From the NCBI GenBank assembly GCA_027066965.1, contig JAMOMT010000043.1:1-15132 (forward strand): a stretch of DNA of 15,132 nt. Direction: 5' to 3'. Position numbers and translations under genes: made by a program. The DNA comes from Archaeoglobaceae archaeon. GTDB taxonomy: Archaea; Halobacteriota; Archaeoglobi; Archaeoglobales; Archaeoglobaceae. Below are positions 13,216-15,132 of the stretch, in pieces. How positions within the stretch are numbered: the stretch's first letter is position 1; every line of letters begins with the position of its first letter. Under the pieces are notes generated by a model. That model did no database searches. It was given only the letters and a program-made list of their open reading frames with translations, and was not told the origin of the DNA.

Positions 13216-14739
13216 TTAATGAAGAACTCCGGCAGCTTCGAGAACTCTTGTGTATATACCCGTGTTGTCGTAGAATCCCTTGAAGAGCTGACTGTCCTTT
13301 CCTACGGCGTAAACCGGGACAGGAACTCCCGTGTGCGCGAAACTCGTCCATCCAATCTTGGCTCTTTCACTCTCTATCTTCGCGAGAGCGAACCCAGCCC
13401 AGTTTCTTACGTACTCGTTAACTCTCGGGAAGTCCGTCAGTATGTTCCTGTCCCTTACCTCTGAAGTCAGGTTGTGACTAAACAGCAGCTCCTCCTCTTC
13501 CTTGCTGAGCCTAGTGTGCCACCACTTCTCCACGAGTTTTTCCACAGCCGTGCCGTTCAGGTGTTTTGAGACTATCTGCTTGTCTAGGTAGGAAATGCTG
13601 CAGTTTATGTTTTTGAGAGCTGAAAAGTTTGCCTCGTAGAATGTACCCCTGCCGACACTCATACCTCCAGTTTCGTGATCTGCTGTTACTATTACCAGCG
13701 TGTCCGGGTGAGTCTTCTGAAATTCGAGAGCAACTCTAACGGCTTTGTCAAAAGCTATTGTGTCCATTATCTCTGCTTTGGGATCGTGCTCGTGGCACGC
13801 GTGATCTATTCTACCTCCCTCCACCATCAGAAAGAAGCCCCTGGGGTTCTTGCTGAGAATTTTAAGGGCCACCTCCGTCATCTCCGCTACGGAAGGTTGA
13901 CACTCGTCCGAGGGAATGTGCTCCCTGTCAACTTCGAAAGCCATGTGCGAGTTTGAGAAGACTCCCAGCAGTTTGTTTGTTTTTTCAGGATTAACGTTCA
14001 TGAGCTGGCTCTCGTTGAAAACAACAGCATATCCTTCTTTTTCGAAGGCCTTTATGAGGTTCCTGCCGTCAGTCCTTTTTCCTCCCATGCTTTTCGGCAG
14101 AAAGTACTCCAGACCTCCCCCCAGAGCGACTGTGGGTTCGAACTTCAGGAGCTGGAGGGCGATCTCATTCTCCATGTAGCGGCTTTTCACGTGAGCGTAT
14201 ATTCCCGCAGGAGTGGCGTGTGTAAGCCTCGTTGAGGTTACTATTCCAACGCTTTTGCCTTCAGCCTTGAAAATCTCGCCGAGCGTTCTGTGTGGAACGC
14301 TTCCGTTCGGCAGTTCGTTTATCATGTGATTTATCGTCTTGTAGCCTGAGAAGAGAGCTGTTGCCGCAGCTGCGGAGTCGGTAACTTCTGAGCTGAGAGA
14401 GTATGTGGTTATCAATCCTCTCGTCTTTATCGTTGGAATAATGAGGTGCTCCCCGTACAAGTCTTCAAGGTACCTGTCGGGTACGTATATCTGAGTTAGC
14501 CCCATTCCGTCTCCTACGAGCAGTATTATGTTCTTTACAGGTTTAAAGCCGGCAGAGTTTGCACTCTCAGTCTCTAAAGGCTGAAATTTTGCCGGACTGG
14601 GTGAGCTGGCTGCAATATTGGATTTGTTAGCTGAACTTGTCTGACCTGCAGGCTTTGTGTGGTTTGTGCACCCAGCAAAGCTTCCTGCGAGTACAATTGC
14701 TACAAGTACGAGCATCGAAATAACTTTCGAGCACTTCAT
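13216..14739 (-). CDS. alkaline phosphatase (PhoA family), predicted surface lipoprotein
   Basis: Hydrolyses phosphate monoesters outside the cell to release phosphate. The 507-residue protein begins with a signal peptide (basic MKCSK, hydrophobic to about 20) and a lipobox-like SFAGC, so Cys24 is probably the lipid-anchored N-terminus. A Ser/Ala/Pro-rich linker (25-60) lifts the enzyme from the membrane. Catalytic motifs are complete: LLVGDGMG (Asp77), TDSAAAATA (Asp121 and nucleophile Ser122), THATPAG, VEGGRIDHACHEHD (Glu307, Asp312, His316), TADHETGG (Asp354, His355) and the C-terminal FAHTGVPVPVYAVG histidine. Start ATG 14737-14739 directly precedes the signal sequence; strong TATA boxes lie upstream. 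Upstream is a 176-base gap; downstream on the same strand is the YibE/F gene. Confidence 0.95.
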   Translation of the reverse strand: MKCSKVISMLVLVAIVLAGSFAGCTNHTKPAGQTSSANKSNIAASSPSPAKFQPLETESANSAGFKPVKNIILLVGDGMGLTQIYVPDRYLEDLYGEHLIIPTIKTRGLITTYSLSSEVTDSAAAATALFSGYKTINHMINELPNGSVPHRTLGEIFKAEGKSVGIVTSTRLTHATPAGIYAHVKSRYMENEIALQLLKFEPTVALGGGLEYFLPKSMGGKRTDGRNLIKAFEKEGYAVVFNESQLMNVNPEKTNKLLGVFSNSHMAFEVDREHIPSDECQPSVAEMTEVALKILSKNPRGFFLMVEGGRIDHACHEHDPKAEIMDTIAFDKAVRVALEFQKTHPDTLVIVTADHETGGMSVGRGTFYEANFSALKNINCSISYLDKQIVSKHLNGTAVEKLVEKWWHTRLSKEEEELLFSHNLTSEVRDRNILTDFPRVNEYVRNWAGFALAKIESERAKIGWTSFAHTGVPVPVYAVGKDSQLFKGFYDNTGIYTRVLEAAGVLH

Positions 14740-14760
14740 GGATCATGCGAAAAAATACCG

Positions 14761-14794
14761 AGATATATTATTTTTCTAAATAAAATATATATAC
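14761..14794 (-). promoter_or_regulatory. promoter region of alkaline phosphatase gene
   Basis: Two TATA boxes are visible on the minus strand: GTATATATATTTTA (14781-14794), giving a short leader, and TAATATATCT (14761-14770), spaced for a nearly leaderless transcript. Which is used cannot be decided by reading. Confidence 0.5.
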
Positions 14795-14875
14795 GATTTA
14801 GAGAGCAGGATATGTACTGACACATTCGTGAAGTACTTGGAACATTTAGCGTGTATAAAATCTGTAGAGGTACCG

Positions 14876-14910
14876 GGCTTGGCTTGATCGAATTTGTTAA
14901 AAAGCCAGCC
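14876..14910 (-). terminator. hairpin downstream of the truncated right-edge gene
   Basis: GGCTTGGCTT (14876-14885) and AAGCCAGCC (14902-14910) can pair in a 9-base stem with one bulge and a 16-base loop containing a T-run on the minus strand. It begins 5 bases after the stop codon of the right-edge gene. The remainder of the gap up to the phosphatase promoter holds nothing I recognise. Confidence 0.35.
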
Positions 14911-14915
14911 AAAAT

Positions 14916-15132
14916 TTAGTGCCCTTCGCTTGCCTTTCTCAGAAACCAGACCTCAAGCTTTAGACAGGATGTAGCGTCACAATCCTTTTCGAGACAGCCA
15001 AAACAGGGAGGTAGACCAGAAATGTCCTGCATTCTCTCCATCACTGCCTGGAGAGAGAACTCGTCCTCCTCCTCTTCCTCCTCTTCAGCTCCAGCGGGAA
15101 CGATTTTAAAAGTTTTAACCCCATCAACTACA
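14916..15132 (-). CDS. acidic four-cysteine protein of unknown function (5' truncated)
   Basis: The last 71 residues of a gene that enters from the right edge and stops at TAA (14916-14918). The frame is open through the whole segment. It has a run of seven Glu followed by Asp-Glu (residues 16-24 of the visible part), encoded by a GAG/GAA-rich tract. A compact cysteine cluster follows, CFGCLEKDCDATSC (43-56), with the spacing C-x2-C-x4-C-x4-C. Four such cysteines could bind zinc or an iron-sulfur cluster, but the spacing does not match a family I can name. The C-terminus LEVWFLRKASEGH is a short amphipathic helix. Internal ATG codons exist, but the coding character clearly continues upstream of them (VVDGVKTFKIVPAGA), so the start is outside the window. 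Confidence 0.65.
   Translation of the reverse strand, partial: VVDGVKTFKIVPAGAEEEEEEEDEFSLQAVMERMQDISGLPPCFGCLEKDCDATSCLKLEVWFLRKASEGH

Noticed and set aside
13675..14179. Plus-strand open frames within the alkaline phosphatase gene
   Set aside because: They overlap the coding region of an intact enzyme with all catalytic motifs and show no domain of their own.
14740..14915. Possible small RNA or tRNA in the gap before the alkaline phosphatase gene
   Set aside because: No cloverleaf or known RNA motif can be formed; only promoter-like AT stretches and one hairpin are visible.

Overview
The window is almost certainly from a hyperthermophilic euryarchaeon of the order Archaeoglobales (Archaeoglobus, Ferroglobus or Geoglobus type). 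Three things point there. An archaeal A-type ATP synthase operon ends in the order A-B-D. An NAD kinase gene lies next to an archaeal inositol-monophosphatase-type phosphatase that closely resembles A. fulgidus AF2372 as I remember it (NAD kinase AF2373 is its neighbour there). Archaeal promoters are also visible: TATA boxes about 25 bases before start codons, many of them apparently leaderless, with GGTGGTG/GGAGG-type ribosome binding sites where leaders exist. The species cannot be fixed from the sequence alone.

Layout, left half. Positions 1-3212 (+) hold the 3' end of the ATP synthase operon: catalytic subunit A (cut by the window edge just after its P-loop), subunit B and central-stalk subunit D. 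Directly behind it, 3224-4915 (+), is a tight, more AT-rich two-gene unit: an ABC/AAA-type ATPase of the SMC/OLD-like class with altered Walker motifs, and a small TOPRIM-like protein. It resembles known ATPase+TOPRIM defence pairs (OLD, Gabija, PARIS) in plan, and is the best candidate here for an undescribed system. A GNAT acetyltransferase (-) and an M20 metallopeptidase (+) then diverge from a 37-bp region, followed by a soluble protein made of two PhoU-RCK_C units (+).

Layout, right half (all on the minus strand). aroE, an IMPase/FBPase-type phosphatase and nadK form a probable operon (10277 to 7812) driven by a leaderless promoter before aroE. Upstream of it is a 14-TM-type MFS (DHA2) efflux pump. 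Its promoter carries a near-perfect palindromic operator against the TATA box, but no regulator gene is present. A YibE/F family membrane protein and a lipoprotein-like alkaline phosphatase follow. The right edge cuts an acidic, four-cysteine protein I do not recognise.

The ATP synthase makes ATP; nadK makes the NADP(H) used by shikimate dehydrogenase, and the phosphatase between them could act on inositol phosphate, fructose bisphosphate or NADP. The remaining genes concern export, phosphate release at the cell surface and signalling. No gap exceeds 300 bases. I saw no tRNA, rRNA, CRISPR array or insertion sequence.
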